A stretch of DNA of 64,000 nt from Salinibacterium sp. G-O1 (GCF_030063305.1 NZ_JASISV010000002.1:1-64000); one strand, 5' to 3'; positions 27,487 through 36,353 are shown, counted from the first letter of the stretch. Program-made: numbers and translations. The notes: generated by a model not told the origin, from the sequence alone.

Positions 27487-28893
27487 ATGGACAAGAGTAG
27501 CACTGAGCGGATCGTTGCTGGGCTGCGGTCGTGGATGCTGACGGCGCCACCCGGGTCGCAGCTACCGCCCAACCGTGCGTTGATGGCGGAGTATGGGGCG
27601 AGCCCCGTGACGGTGCAGAAGGCAATGCGACAACTCAGCACTCTGGGTTTGGTCGAAGCCCGCCCCGGAGTGGGAACGTTCGTACGGGCGGTGCGCCTGG
27701 CTCGGCCGGTGGACTATGGGTGGCAAACCGCGGCGTTGGGGTCGCCGCAAGCACGGCTTTCCCTGTTGTCGTCGACGCAGCGTACGATTTCGCCGGACGC
27801 GATTGGGCTGCATTCAGGCTATCCATCTCGGGATTTGTTGCCGGAGCGGCTTGTGCGGGCGGCAATCGCCCGTGTTTCTCGCACCGACGCGGCGATGACG
27901 CGCTCGCCCGCAGCGGGGCTGCCGGAGTTGCGGTCGTGGTTTGCGAACGAGCTCGCCGAGACTGCCCCGGCGGGGGCGTCCCCGCCGTCGGCGCGGGATA
28001 CCCTGATCACCTCAGGAAGCCAGAGCGGCCTCAGTTCAATATTCCGTGCCGTGGTTGGCGTGGGCCAGCCGCTTCTGATCGAATCGCCAACGTACTGGGG
28101 TGCAATTGTCGCCGCGGAACAGGCCGGTGTCGCCCTTGTCCCCATCCCGACCGGGCCTGACGGTCCGGACCCCGACGAGGTCGCACGCGCTTTCGCGCAG
28201 ACGGGCGCGAGGGCGTTCTATGCGCAGCCAACGTTTGCTAACCCGACCGGAGCTCAATGGTCCTCTGAAATCAGTAGAGCTGTGCTCGAAACGGTGCGCC
28301 GCTTTGGAGCATTCTTGATCGAGGACGACTGGGCACACGACCTTTCTATTAATTCCGAGCCTCGACCAATCGCGGCATACGACGACGGTCATGTCATCTA
28401 CCTGCGCTCACTCACGAAGAGCGTGTCCCCGTCGTTGCGCATCGCGGCGGTGATCGCTCGGGGCCCTGCCCGCGAGCGCATCCTGGCTGATCGTGCAGCC
28501 GAGTCCATGTACGTGAGTGGACTGCTCCAGGCCTCGGCCTTGGATGTTGTCACGCAGCCTGCGTGGCGCAGCCACCTACGCGGCTTCCAGCAGCAACTCC
28601 GCGCACGCCGGGATCTACTTGTAACGAGCCTCCGCGAGAACGCGCCCGGCGCCCACATCGACAGGCTCCCAGTCGGCGGATTGAACCTCTGGGTGCGCCT
28701 CCCCGAAGGTACAGACGTGGGCAGGATCGTCGCCGACTGCGAACTACGAGGACTGATCATTGCACCGGGAACAGAATGGTTCCCCGCAGAGCCATCCGGC
28801 CCCTTCATCCGACTCAACTATTCAAGCGAGAACCCCGAGCGGTTCCCCGCCGCGGCACGAATCCTCGGCGAAGCTCTCGACGCCTCCCGATGA
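27487..28893 (+). CDS. MocR-type GntR regulator with aminotransferase domain
   Basis: This 468-aa protein fuses a GntR winged helix (RIVAGLRSWM ... QLPPNRALMAEYGASPVTVQK) to a class I aminotransferase-like domain. PLP-site motifs are visible: SGSQSGL, the AN-P-TG region (YAQPTFANPTGAQWSSE), EDDWAHDL, and the lysine in YLRSLTKSVSPSLRIA. MocR proteins sense PLP or amino compounds and regulate adjacent, often divergent, genes; here the EamA exporter is the likely target. The start at 27487 fits the promoter spacing; ATG 27460 would add nine residues. Confidence 0.9.
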   Translation: MDKSSTERIVAGLRSWMLTAPPGSQLPPNRALMAEYGASPVTVQKAMRQLSTLGLVEARPGVGTFVRAVRLARPVDYGWQTAALGSPQARLSLLSSTQRTISPDAIGLHSGYPSRDLLPERLVRAAIARVSRTDAAMTRSPAAGLPELRSWFANELAETAPAGASPPSARDTLITSGSQSGLSSIFRAVVGVGQPLLIESPTYWGAIVAAEQAGVALVPIPTGPDGPDPDEVARAFAQTGARAFYAQPTFANPTGAQWSSEISRAVLETVRRFGAFLIEDDWAHDLSINSEPRPIAAYDDGHVIYLRSLTKSVSPSLRIAAVIARGPARERILADRAAESMYVSGLLQASALDVVTQPAWRSHLRGFQQQLRARRDLLVTSLRENAPGAHIDRLPVGGLNLWVRLPEGTDVGRIVADCELRGLIIAPGTEWFPAEPSGPFIRLNYSSENPERFPAAARILGEALDASR

Positions 28894-29055
28894 CCGCTCG
28901 AAATGATGGGCATCATTCACATCGCGTTCTGTGGATGACCCACGAGCGGATCGGCCAACGCGACAAGATAGCTCCGATAGCGGAGCCCGTTGCGGAGAGA
29001 CTGGTCTGCAACGGTATGGATCAACGCGCGGTCCGCTCTAGGTAATGATGTTTAG

Positions 29056-29760
29056 ATGAACAATTCCAGAGGCGTTGCTTACAAGGCCGTCGACCAGCTC
29101 GCACTGTGGTCCGAATGGGCGCCTTTTGCCGATGCTGCACCAGTGGCGCCGACGTCACCCGGGGTTTATCAGATGCGAGTTCCAGACGGCACGGTCGTAT
29201 ACGTCGGTATGGCAGGCGAGAGGAAGGGCAAGGGTATTCGGGGCCGGCTCGCGATATACCGTCACGGCAGGGGGGCGGTCAGTGGTTTCGGAGAAGCCGC
29301 CCTCGACCGAGCACTCGCCGATGTCACCTTCGTTGAGGGTCACCTCGAGGCTATTCGTGGAGGCCATATTGCTCGGGCTACAGCTTTAGCACGCGATGCG
29401 ATTGCCTGGATGAAGGTCGAGATCCGTTGGGCGGTATGCGAGACGGCAGCTGAGGCTCTTGCGCTGGAAGACGAGGCAGTGCATTTACTTCGGTCGCATG
29501 GGATCTGGAATAGGGAGGCAACCAGGGACGGGAGGCCCCCAGTGCTCGACGTCGACTCTATTGCCGCTACTGGTCACGCGGTTAGTGACGGTGTAACTGT
29601 CACGGATTTAGCACGTGAACTGGGCTATAACGATAAAGGCCGGGCGGTCCGAGCTTCGCTCAGGAGGGGTTTCCCCGATCACGTTGTAGGTCGCTCATGG
29701 GATCCACTCTCGGCCGAAGAGGTAGCGCACGTCCGAGTAAACCTCTCACCGAAACGGTGA
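29056..29760 (+). CDS. GIY-YIG-like protein with C-terminal HTH-like region
   Basis: This 234-aa protein has GVYQMRVPDGTVVYVGMAGE, matching the GIY and YIG strands with normal spacing, followed by a basic IRGRLAIYRHG. A glutamate equivalent to the catalytic one may be in ALALEDEAVHLLRSHGIWN. From about residue 180, VTVTDLARELGYNDKGRAVR looks like a helix-turn-helix. It could be a DNA-nicking enzyme, a homing-type nuclease or a defence factor. No ribosome site is seen; TAATGA seven bases upstream could be a -10 for a leaderless transcript. It is the last gene of the cargo cassette. Confidence 0.65.
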   Translation: MNNSRGVAYKAVDQLALWSEWAPFADAAPVAPTSPGVYQMRVPDGTVVYVGMAGERKGKGIRGRLAIYRHGRGAVSGFGEAALDRALADVTFVEGHLEAIRGGHIARATALARDAIAWMKVEIRWAVCETAAEALALEDEAVHLLRSHGIWNREATRDGRPPVLDVDSIAATGHAVSDGVTVTDLARELGYNDKGRAVRASLRRGFPDHVVGRSWDPLSAEEVAHVRVNLSPKR

Positions 29761-29847
29761 CCAGATCCTCTACGAACAGAGCGGAGTGGCCATGTGTACT
29801 TCGGTTCGTCGTGCTTCGCCTTCCGCTCTTGGTGGTGGTCCGCTCGC

Positions 29848-29893
29848 AAATGCCTCAACTAGCCTGAACCGAAACGGCTAAATGCCTCAACTT
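29848..29893. repeat. Direct repeat of AAATGCCTCAACT at the right edge of the cargo
   Basis: AAATGCCTCAACT occurs exactly at 29848-29860 and 29880-29892, a 32-bp period (three helical turns). Both copies continue so that TGCCTCA is followed seven bases later by TGA, echoing the dyad at 23406-23426. The site lies between the convergent GIY-YIG-like gene and the 3' end of the VirB4-like gene. Confidence 0.6.
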
Positions 29894-29928
29894 AGATGAC
29901 ACGGGACAGCCGGCATCCACGTCATCGT

Positions 29929-31413
29929 TTAGCTGATCATGCGGCTTCTGGTATCGAAGAGTTCAAGCTCGCTGGGGTGCAGCTGGTGCTGGCAGACGAA
30001 AGAACGATCCTTGATGCGCCACAGTCCCTGGCCGACACCGAGACCCGGCAGCAGCTTCTGTTCGGTCCCCGTAAGACCGAGCGCTCTAGCAGTGGCCCCG
30101 AGCTGATCGGATTCTTGCCGGTAGATGATTCGCGTCTCTGCGTTGGCGAGAAGGCTGCTTGCTAGGGCTCGCATCGCGGAACCCTGGTCACCGACATTCT
30201 CAAGGTCGGTCAGCTTGTGGAAGATCAGCATGTTCGCGATCCCGTAGTGGCGAGCGAGGCGCCAATGCGCATCCATCCGGCGCAACAATGCCGGATGAGA
30301 CATGAGGCGCCATGCTTCGTCGTAGATGCACCAGCGCTGCCCGCCGTTCGGGTCAAGTAGGGCGGATTCCATCCAAGCCGACGAGCAGGTCATGAGGACC
30401 GAGGTCAGGGTCGAGTTCTCCGTCACTCTCGATAGGTCAAGGGAGATCATCGGTAGCGAGGGATCAAAACGCACTGTCGATGGACCATCGAAGAGTCCGG
30501 CGAGGTCACCTGCGACAAGGCGCCGCAGGGCATGCCCAACGAGACGTCCGTCTTCGGCGAGGCGCCCATCCGGATCCGCCTGGGCAGTCGGGGCAAGGAT
30601 GTGTTCAACGATCATGGGAAGGACCGGCACGTCGTTGCTTCGAACGACCTCGGTCAGGGCGGTGTCAATCGCGGTGTGTTCCAAAGGCGTGAGCGGTCGA
30701 GTGAGGACCGTCTCGGCGAGCGCGCCGATCAGGTCGCGGCGTCGCGCGCCGACCGTGGACGACCAGCTTTCATCGCTCATCCCTGCTGGTCGATAGCCTT
30801 CGTCGAGCGGATTCAGCCGAGCGGCAAGCCCATGACCGAGCACGATCGCCCGACCACCCACAGCCTCAGCGACCGCAGTGTGCTCACCCTTCGGATCGCC
30901 GGGGACGTAGACGCGACGCCCGAACGGGATCGATCGTGTGTAGAGGCTCTTGGCCAAGCTGGATTTTCCGGATCCGACAATGCCCGCGAGCACGAGGTTC
31001 GGCGCGGTGATGATGCCGCGCGCGTAAAGCACCCACGGGTCGTAGACGAAGGAGCCGCCGGAGTACAGATCCTGACCGACGAAGACGCCGTCGGATCCGA
31101 GCCCGCCTTCAGCCAGGAATGGGTATGCACCAGCAAGGGTTGCCGACGTGTCTTGATGCCGGGGCAGGCGAAGCCTTCCAGGCGAACGCAGCTGCGTTGG
31201 TCCTGGTTCGCCAGCTGGCGAAATGTATGTGGTTGCTCGGCGCTCAGCCAGATCAGCGGCGTACTTTGCGCGGGACGCTTGATGCTCTGCTCTCTGCTGC
31301 TCCGCTTGCAACTCCGCGGCAGCCTGCCTGCGCTGCCTGCGTATATGCCGCTTCTCGGATGCTGGAGCGACGAGAACCGAAGTGTGCAGGCGCTCGGCAT
31401 CATGGTGGCTCAT
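29929..31413 (-). CDS. VirB4-like mating-channel ATPase
   Basis: This 494-aa P-loop ATPase has Walker A GIVGSGKSS at residues 144-152, YVPGDPKGEH just after it, and Walker B RWCIYDEAWRLMSHP near residue 360, then MLIFHKLTDLENVGDQG. This matches the HerA/VirB4-type ATPases encoded beside SCO6880 homologues in actinobacterial ICEs. The first 60 residues are a basic, Ala-rich helix. It powers assembly or substrate passage through the T4SS. It overlaps the upstream hypothetical gene by 4 nt; the gap after its stop leads into the cargo cassette. Confidence 0.9.
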   Translation of the reverse strand: MSHHDAERLHTSVLVAPASEKRHIRRQRRQAAAELQAEQQRAEHQASRAKYAADLAERRATTYISPAGEPGPTQLRSPGRLRLPRHQDTSATLAGAYPFLAEGGLGSDGVFVGQDLYSGGSFVYDPWVLYARGIITAPNLVLAGIVGSGKSSLAKSLYTRSIPFGRRVYVPGDPKGEHTAVAEAVGGRAIVLGHGLAARLNPLDEGYRPAGMSDESWSSTVGARRRDLIGALAETVLTRPLTPLEHTAIDTALTEVVRSNDVPVLPMIVEHILAPTAQADPDGRLAEDGRLVGHALRRLVAGDLAGLFDGPSTVRFDPSLPMISLDLSRVTENSTLTSVLMTCSSAWMESALLDPNGGQRWCIYDEAWRLMSHPALLRRMDAHWRLARHYGIANMLIFHKLTDLENVGDQGSAMRALASSLLANAETRIIYRQESDQLGATARALGLTGTEQKLLPGLGVGQGLWRIKDRSFVCQHQLHPSELELFDTRSRMIS

Positions 31414-32192
31414 AGTCCTAGACCTCGCTGCTGCCTGACCACCGTGATGCTGGCGGGCTCAAACCAAGACGCTCGCTGTTGCTCGCGAGTTCGGCTCGAT
31501 GCCGACGGAGCAGCAAGGCTTCGAGCGTCAGCGGGCAGTTGATCTACCGTGTCCACTGTGTGGATCCGGTAGAGCGCGACGTGGGCGAAGGCGTGACTGT
31601 AGGCGAGGTGGTAGTCGCCGTCACGAAGTTCATGCTCAAGCGGGCCACTTGGCGGCACGTCATGAACGTATCCGTTCTCCATCGCTGCGCTTGTGGTTTC
31701 GTCGCCATAGTCCCAACTCTTCAAGTGGTTGAGACCAGCAAGAGCACCGTCGGCGTCGATTATGTCCAGCACCTCGTCCGCCTCCTGACCTTGCATAAAG
31801 ACGACGCTGATCCAGCGCGAAACTGTCGGGGATCCTTCGGCGAAAGCTCCTCGCCATGCGATGCGGCTTGCCGCGCCCGCCGCGGCATCGAGCCGTTCCT
31901 CTGCCTGGTCGATCAGGGTCGCGGCTTCGTGAAGTTCGTCGGCGGCTGCTAGGGCATCCTTGGATCCGATGGCGTGGTCGCCTTGGTCGTCGAACGCGCG
32001 AGGACGATTCTCGATATGGGCGGCAGCGATTTGATCGAGAACCTGCTTGAGCGATCGCACGCCTGAATGCAGGTCACCGAGAACGCCGTAAAGATCCTGC
32101 GGATTCTCGAACGCGCGAGTTGCGTGGGCGAGCCCGCGCAACGCTTCGGATGCTTCCCCGGCGTCAGCGCCGGGATCGTAGAACGTGGGCAT
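31410..32192 (-). CDS. Hypothetical helical protein of the transfer operon
   Basis: This 260-aa protein is unrecognised by function. Residues 1-110 look mostly helical (EASEALRGLAHATRAF, SGVRSLKQVLDQIAAAH, ELHEAATLIDQAEERLDAA). The second half is mixed (WISVVFMQGQEADEVLDIID). Its 3' end overlaps the VirB4-like start, so it is part of the channel operon. Similar proteins occur at this position in related elements as far as I recall. No membrane segment or signal peptide is seen. Confidence 0.65.
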   Translation of the reverse strand: MPTFYDPGADAGEASEALRGLAHATRAFENPQDLYGVLGDLHSGVRSLKQVLDQIAAAHIENRPRAFDDQGDHAIGSKDALAAADELHEAATLIDQAEERLDAAAGAASRIAWRGAFAEGSPTVSRWISVVFMQGQEADEVLDIIDADGALAGLNHLKSWDYGDETTSAAMENGYVHDVPPSGPLEHELRDGDYHLAYSHAFAHVALYRIHTVDTVDQLPADARSLAAPSASSRTREQQRASWFEPASITVVRQQRGLGL

Positions 32193-32295
32193 AGCGCCCC
32201 TCCAGTCAAGGTTTGGACCTGAATACGGGAGAGGTGCACTCGGTGATCCTCATGCGGAGATCGGTTGATGTTCGTCGGTCTATACGATTGAGCGT

Positions 32296-33060
32296 ATGGG
32301 ACGTATTCCGGGCTATTACGAGTGGGACGATGATGGCCTCACTCCTGGACGTAAGAAGGAAGGTGGCCTCCACCAAAATCTCTTTGATGCGGACGGCAAC
32401 CTGAAAGGAAGCGCACGCTTTGTTCCCACGGATGTGGATGAGCCTGAGCAGTTCGTTGTGACTGAAACGGTGTACGTCCCGGTTGAGGAGCGTCGCCGCA
32501 CTCGCGAGCAAGAAGAGCTCGAAAACGCGATCAGTGACCTGCTGACGGCGTTGGTCTTGGTGGGAATAGAAAAAGCGAGGCCACATGTAGAACAGTGGTG
32601 GAGCGAAACGCTTCGTCCTTTCGTAAGCCACCAGTGGTCAAGAATTCGTGGTCCGCGGCGTGAGGTACGGACGACTGAACTTGGTACTTCGAGCACGAAG
32701 CACGACAGCATGGCAGATAGGTCTACTCAAAGTATCGAGGTCGCATCCGGCGATCGACCCAAAATGTCGAGCGCCGAGGCGCAAGCGCGACTGCTTGCAG
32801 CCATAGCCGCGCAAGCGTATAGCGATGAGCAGATGAGGCTTGTTGCAAGCGCAGAAATCGTTGACGCCGATGGCTTGGCAGAGGTACAAGCCGCGCTTGC
32901 GCAGCTCCAGCCTGAAGTAGTAGCTGGCTTGATCAAGAAGATGGTGACGAACCCTTCGATGTTCGACGAGGAGACGTTGGCCGAACTCGCAAGTGTCCTG
33001 GCACGAAAATCAAGCTCAGCACCCAATGAACTACGTCGGCCGCCGCTGGAAGAGGAATGA
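32296..33060 (+). CDS. Orphan hypothetical protein on the opposite strand
   Basis: This 254-aa protein is encoded against the direction of the transfer operon, between SCO6880 and the 31.4-kb gene. It starts MGRIPGYYEWDDDGLTPGRK, a hydrophilic, probably disordered region, has one amphipathic or weakly hydrophobic stretch (LENAISDLLTALVLVGIEKA), and ends with a helical region (EAQARLLAAIAAQAYSDEQM) before a Pro/Arg tail. Proteins with GYYEWDDDGLTPGRKKEGG-like openings accompany some actinobacterial accessory loci, but I know no function. TATACG nine bases upstream could be a -10 for leaderless expression. It is probably a late insertion. Confidence 0.65.
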   Translation: MGRIPGYYEWDDDGLTPGRKKEGGLHQNLFDADGNLKGSARFVPTDVDEPEQFVVTETVYVPVEERRRTREQEELENAISDLLTALVLVGIEKARPHVEQWWSETLRPFVSHQWSRIRGPRREVRTTELGTSSTKHDSMADRSTQSIEVASGDRPKMSSAEAQARLLAAIAAQAYSDEQMRLVASAEIVDADGLAEVQAALAQLQPEVVAGLIKKMVTNPSMFDEETLAELASVLARKSSSAPNELRRPPLEEE

Positions 33061-33092
33061 GTGCTCCATTGGTTTGTGCGCTCCAATGTTGC

Positions 33093-34559
33093 TCACACTA
33101 CGCGGCATAGCGGGAGCGCCGCGGCGGTGAACGCCTGGGCCTGTTGGCCGACGAGGAGTCGCGTCTCGCAGGACGCTTGAATGGCGGCTTGCTCGATCGC
33201 GGCGACGGCAGCGTCGAGGTCGTCAGCGGTTCGCGCGGACACTGAGATGAGTCCGGTGTAGCGCAGGACGCCGTGCCCTGCGGTGAGGTCAGCTTCCTGC
33301 TGGAGAACGTCCTGAAACTCAGCGGTCTGCGAGGCATCCTCTATCTGGCCGATGCGCTGACGCTGAGCTGCGTCGGAGATGTACTCCGTCTTCTTTTTTC
33401 GAATATCGCGTGCTGCCTGGTCGGAGCGCATTGGTGTGCAGAGCAGCGAGAAGGACCGCTGTATCCCGGTCGACAGGAGCACTGGTGCCAAGAAGCCTGG
33501 GTAGACCATCGACCGCGGCCACTCTGAGATCCACAACACCGCATGGAAGGCCGAGTCTGTGCGTAGCCGAGACCAGGATTCGTTCACTGCGACCGGACCC
33601 GCGGTGGCGAGCGACTGGCCGAGTTCGCCGTGCCGTTCAAGCGTCGCGGCGACTGCCGGGTCGTATGCCGAACGCAGGATGACGGCGATCTCGCCACACG
33701 TCAACCACGATGAGGGTGCGAGGTCTGCTGGGCGCAGCGCGGCGACCAATGTAGACATCTCTTGGCGAAGAACAGCCGCAGCGCCACGGATGCCGCCACC
33801 GGCAGTGCGGATCTGTCGTGCCGATACCTGCATATCGAGCGCGAGGGAGAGCGTGGTGGCGTGGCGTTCTCCAGCGGGTCCTGCACGGTCGATGAGTTCG
33901 GCGTAGGTCGTCGAGGCCCAGGAGCCATCTGCGCTGCCGTGCGATGCCCACCATTCGGCGAGTCCTGTCCCGGAGTCCGGGAGGGTGCGCTCAAGCACTT
34001 GCAGCATTGAGAGGCGTCCGGATCTGCACACGGTCGCGAGCACACGCCCCCAAGAGGAGACACGCCGCTCCTGCTCACCGGGATCGAGGAGCGCGAATGC
34101 CGGGTGCGAGACCGCAACGATGGCCGTGAGGGTGCTGGCGGTGGGGTCATGAACCATTCCGGCGCCGGTGATCGGGTCGTCGTACTCGCGCAGTCGTGCC
34201 ATGTCGCCGGGCAGTGCGAGCGAGCCGGCAGGTCGCGGTTTTACAACGCGCCGCCGGTAGAGCAGCTGTCCACCGGTGGTTTTCCACATCCACCAGAAGG
34301 CAACGGGAATCCATTCGACGATCGGACGCCCAGCGATCCGGATCCACACCACGGATGCGGCACAGAGCCATACGGGTGCCGATAACGCGATGAGCATGCC
34401 GCCTCCGGCATAGAAGGCCCACACAAGCGTGGTCACACCAATTCCGAGCGCGACCAGCTGGGAAAGGGATAGTCCGAGCAGGATGCCCCTTCGTGTCAGT
34501 CGGGAGAATTTCACCGGGATGAGGTCCCCGGCTTGTTGATTGTCGTAGTCCTTTGGCAT
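33093..34559 (-). CDS. SCO6880-family T4SS protein
   Basis: This 488-aa protein begins with two membrane segments (GILLGLSLSQLVALGIGVTT and LIALSAPVWLCAASVVWIRI), the PrgI-like part, followed by a long soluble region with AGSLALPGDMARLREYDDP and SFSLLCTPMRSDQAARDIRK. This is the layout of SCO6880-family proteins, constant components of actinobacterial mating channels and related to the N-terminal part of VirB4/PrgI systems. It lies just after the TrbL-like gene, six bases away. Confidence 0.85.
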   Translation of the reverse strand: MPKDYDNQQAGDLIPVKFSRLTRRGILLGLSLSQLVALGIGVTTLVWAFYAGGGMLIALSAPVWLCAASVVWIRIAGRPIVEWIPVAFWWMWKTTGGQLLYRRRVVKPRPAGSLALPGDMARLREYDDPITGAGMVHDPTASTLTAIVAVSHPAFALLDPGEQERRVSSWGRVLATVCRSGRLSMLQVLERTLPDSGTGLAEWWASHGSADGSWASTTYAELIDRAGPAGERHATTLSLALDMQVSARQIRTAGGGIRGAAAVLRQEMSTLVAALRPADLAPSSWLTCGEIAVILRSAYDPAVAATLERHGELGQSLATAGPVAVNESWSRLRTDSAFHAVLWISEWPRSMVYPGFLAPVLLSTGIQRSFSLLCTPMRSDQAARDIRKKKTEYISDAAQRQRIGQIEDASQTAEFQDVLQQEADLTAGHGVLRYTGLISVSARTADDLDAAVAAIEQAAIQASCETRLLVGQQAQAFTAAALPLCRVV

Positions 34560-34565
34560 GGTCAG

Positions 34566-35909
34566 CTATTCCTTCCCAGATCGTGGCTGCTGGGTTCTGG
34601 GTGGTGCTGGATCTGATCGCGGTGCGGGAGGCTGAGGCGTGGAATGAGGTTCGGGTGCAGCCGCACCCGAACCACCTGCACCGGCAGCCGCAGTTTCGGT
34701 CGTGCCGCCAACAGCGCCTCCGAGCTGGGGCCCGGCTGTAGCGGCAGCTTTGACGACCTCCGCGCCAATGACCGCTGCCGCTGCGGGGCCAGCAGCTGCG
34801 GCAGCGCCACCGGCACCTGCACTGGCTCCCGCGCCCGCTCCGGCAGCTGATCCGCCGGTCGTCGCCCCACCTGAAGCAGACGCGCTGGGTGAAGCGGTTG
34901 CTGCTGGAGCGGCGTTGGATGTCCCGCCACCACCGGAGCCACCGTCGAGAACTTTCTTCACTCCGTCGCTCTGAGGCTTCGACGGCACAGGCACCGGTCG
35001 GTTCACGGCGCTCTTCGCTTCCTGCTCGCTTCCCATCGCGTGGTAAAGATCGAAGCCGAGGAACGAAATGAACCGGTAGACCATGTACGGCGCGAAGGCT
35101 GCGATGAACAGCAGCACGATGCCTGAGATCGGTTCAGTCACTGCCGACAAGTCAGCCTCGATCGGGGTCGAGACCTGCGTGATCGCAATGAGGAACACGA
35201 CGACGAGTACGAGCTTGGAGATGATGAGCGCGACCACGAACGCGGCCCATTTGCCGATCCATCCGCGGGTGACATCCCATGCCGCTCCAGCGAATGCGAT
35301 CGGCGCGAGCACTATTGCGACGAGCAGCAGCGCCTTGCGGATCAGGAGAGAGAACCACACGATAGCGACAGCACAGATCATGAGCCCGGCGAGGAAGATC
35401 GTGACGATCGCACCGACCCCGGGAGCAGCGATATTAATTGTCGTGAGTCCCGCGGTCAGGAGCGCGATCTTGTCGCCCATGGTGGCGGTGGTTTCTCCCG
35501 CGGCCTGAACAATCCCGATGCACAGCTGATCCACGATCTCCAAGGCCGTCGCCGTCAACGTGATGACGACGAACGATCCCAGGACCGCCTTGGCTGCGCC
35601 GAGGGCCGCGCGGGCAAGGGCCGCGGGTTCGCGTCGGATCAGGCCGAGGATGAGCTGGAAGCAGAAGAACAGCAGAACGATGAAGACACCGATGCCGAAG
35701 AGCAGGTTGTAGACGTTTAGGTAGCCGGGGGATTGGACGTCCACGAGGGTTGTGCTGTCGAAGACGGTCCACATGGCTTCGATGAGCCATCCGGCAGCTT
35801 GCCCCATGGTGGAGGCGAGCCAGTCGAATGGTGCGGACACGAGAGTCGCGGCCCCCTCACCGACGGCATCACACACGTTGGAGATGACGGGGATATCGCA
35901 GACACTCAT
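34566..35909 (-). CDS. TrbL/VirB6-like channel membrane protein
   Basis: This 447-aa protein has about six to eight membrane segments in residues 70-290 (LLFGIGVFIVLLFFCFQLIL, VGAIVTIFLAGLMICAVAIV, KLVLVVVFLIAITQ) and a 130-residue low-complexity Ala/Gly/Ser/Pro tail. The topology and place in the operon match TrbL/VirB6, which form the inner-membrane part of the channel. A conserved Cys-rich start (MSVCDIPVISNVCDAV) is typical of actinobacterial members. The tail is probably cytoplasmic and disordered. Confidence 0.85.
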   Translation of the reverse strand: MSVCDIPVISNVCDAVGEGAATLVSAPFDWLASTMGQAAGWLIEAMWTVFDSTTLVDVQSPGYLNVYNLLFGIGVFIVLLFFCFQLILGLIRREPAALARAALGAAKAVLGSFVVITLTATALEIVDQLCIGIVQAAGETTATMGDKIALLTAGLTTINIAAPGVGAIVTIFLAGLMICAVAIVWFSLLIRKALLLVAIVLAPIAFAGAAWDVTRGWIGKWAAFVVALIISKLVLVVVFLIAITQVSTPIEADLSAVTEPISGIVLLFIAAFAPYMVYRFISFLGFDLYHAMGSEQEAKSAVNRPVPVPSKPQSDGVKKVLDGGSGGGGTSNAAPAATASPSASASGGATTGGSAAGAGAGASAGAGGAAAAAGPAAAAVIGAEVVKAAATAGPQLGGAVGGTTETAAAGAGGSGAAAPEPHSTPQPPAPRSDPAPPRTQQPRSGKE

Positions 35910-35943
35910 CGCAGGCCTCCCGGAAGTAGTGAGTGGGTGATCC

Positions 35944-36255
35944 TCAGACTTGCTGTCCGACGTTCCAGAAGAAGTTGATGAGGGTCACCGATGCGCCGCA
36001 AATGACGGCGGCACCACAGGAGATGAGCACGCCGAGCTTGCCGCGAGAGGCGAGGTGCGGGTTGGACGAGTTTGACCCGAATCCCCAGACGATCGCCGAG
36101 ATGATGAGCGCGAGCACGGAGAGGATCAGGCCGATCGTCATGACGGCGCCGACGATGGTGCGCAGTTGCGCAATCCCCGGCAACCCCGAATCATTCGGGG
36201 TGATATCGATGTCCATCGGCAGGGCTGAGGTGATGGTCGTGATGAGTTCGAACAC
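35944..36255 (-). CDS. Small two-TM channel protein, DUF6112 type, copy 2
   Basis: This 103-aa protein has two hydrophobic segments (RTIVGAVMTIGLILSVLALI and VLISCGAAVICGASVTLINF). GTG 36255 has AAGGAG five bases upstream, so the longer frame is not used. It is clearly a paralogue of the next gene upstream: both share GI..L..I.GA.LTI, a mid-loop with small residues, and a C-terminal VT..N followed by GQ. Two-TM proteins at this position recall VirB2/TrbC pilins; that role is inference. Confidence 0.8.
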   Translation of the reverse strand: MFELITTITSALPMDIDITPNDSGLPGIAQLRTIVGAVMTIGLILSVLALIISAIVWGFGSNSSNPHLASRGKLGVLISCGAAVICGASVTLINFFWNVGQQV

Positions 36256-36353
36256 GGTGGCTCCTTGGCGTGAACACCGCCGAAGCGGTAGGCGATACAT
36301 GGTCGAGAACCAGGTGCGCAGGCCGTTCCGTTCAACCGGGTTGACCGAGCGAG

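Larger units (their letters stand above)
23406..29893. mobile_element. Cargo cassette inserted in the transfer operon (putative)
   Basis: This segment separates the coupling-protein gene cluster from the VirB4-like gene, which are normally consecutive in such elements. It carries genes unrelated to transfer, on both strands, with a more mosaic composition. Both edges carry the TGCCTCA half-site. I see no transposase or recombinase inside, so the way it was acquired is inferred. Confidence 0.35.

Noticed and set aside
34702-34974. Plus-strand Ala/Pro-rich 90-codon frame
   Set aside because: It is the complement of the low-complexity tail of the TrbL-like protein, not an independent gene.
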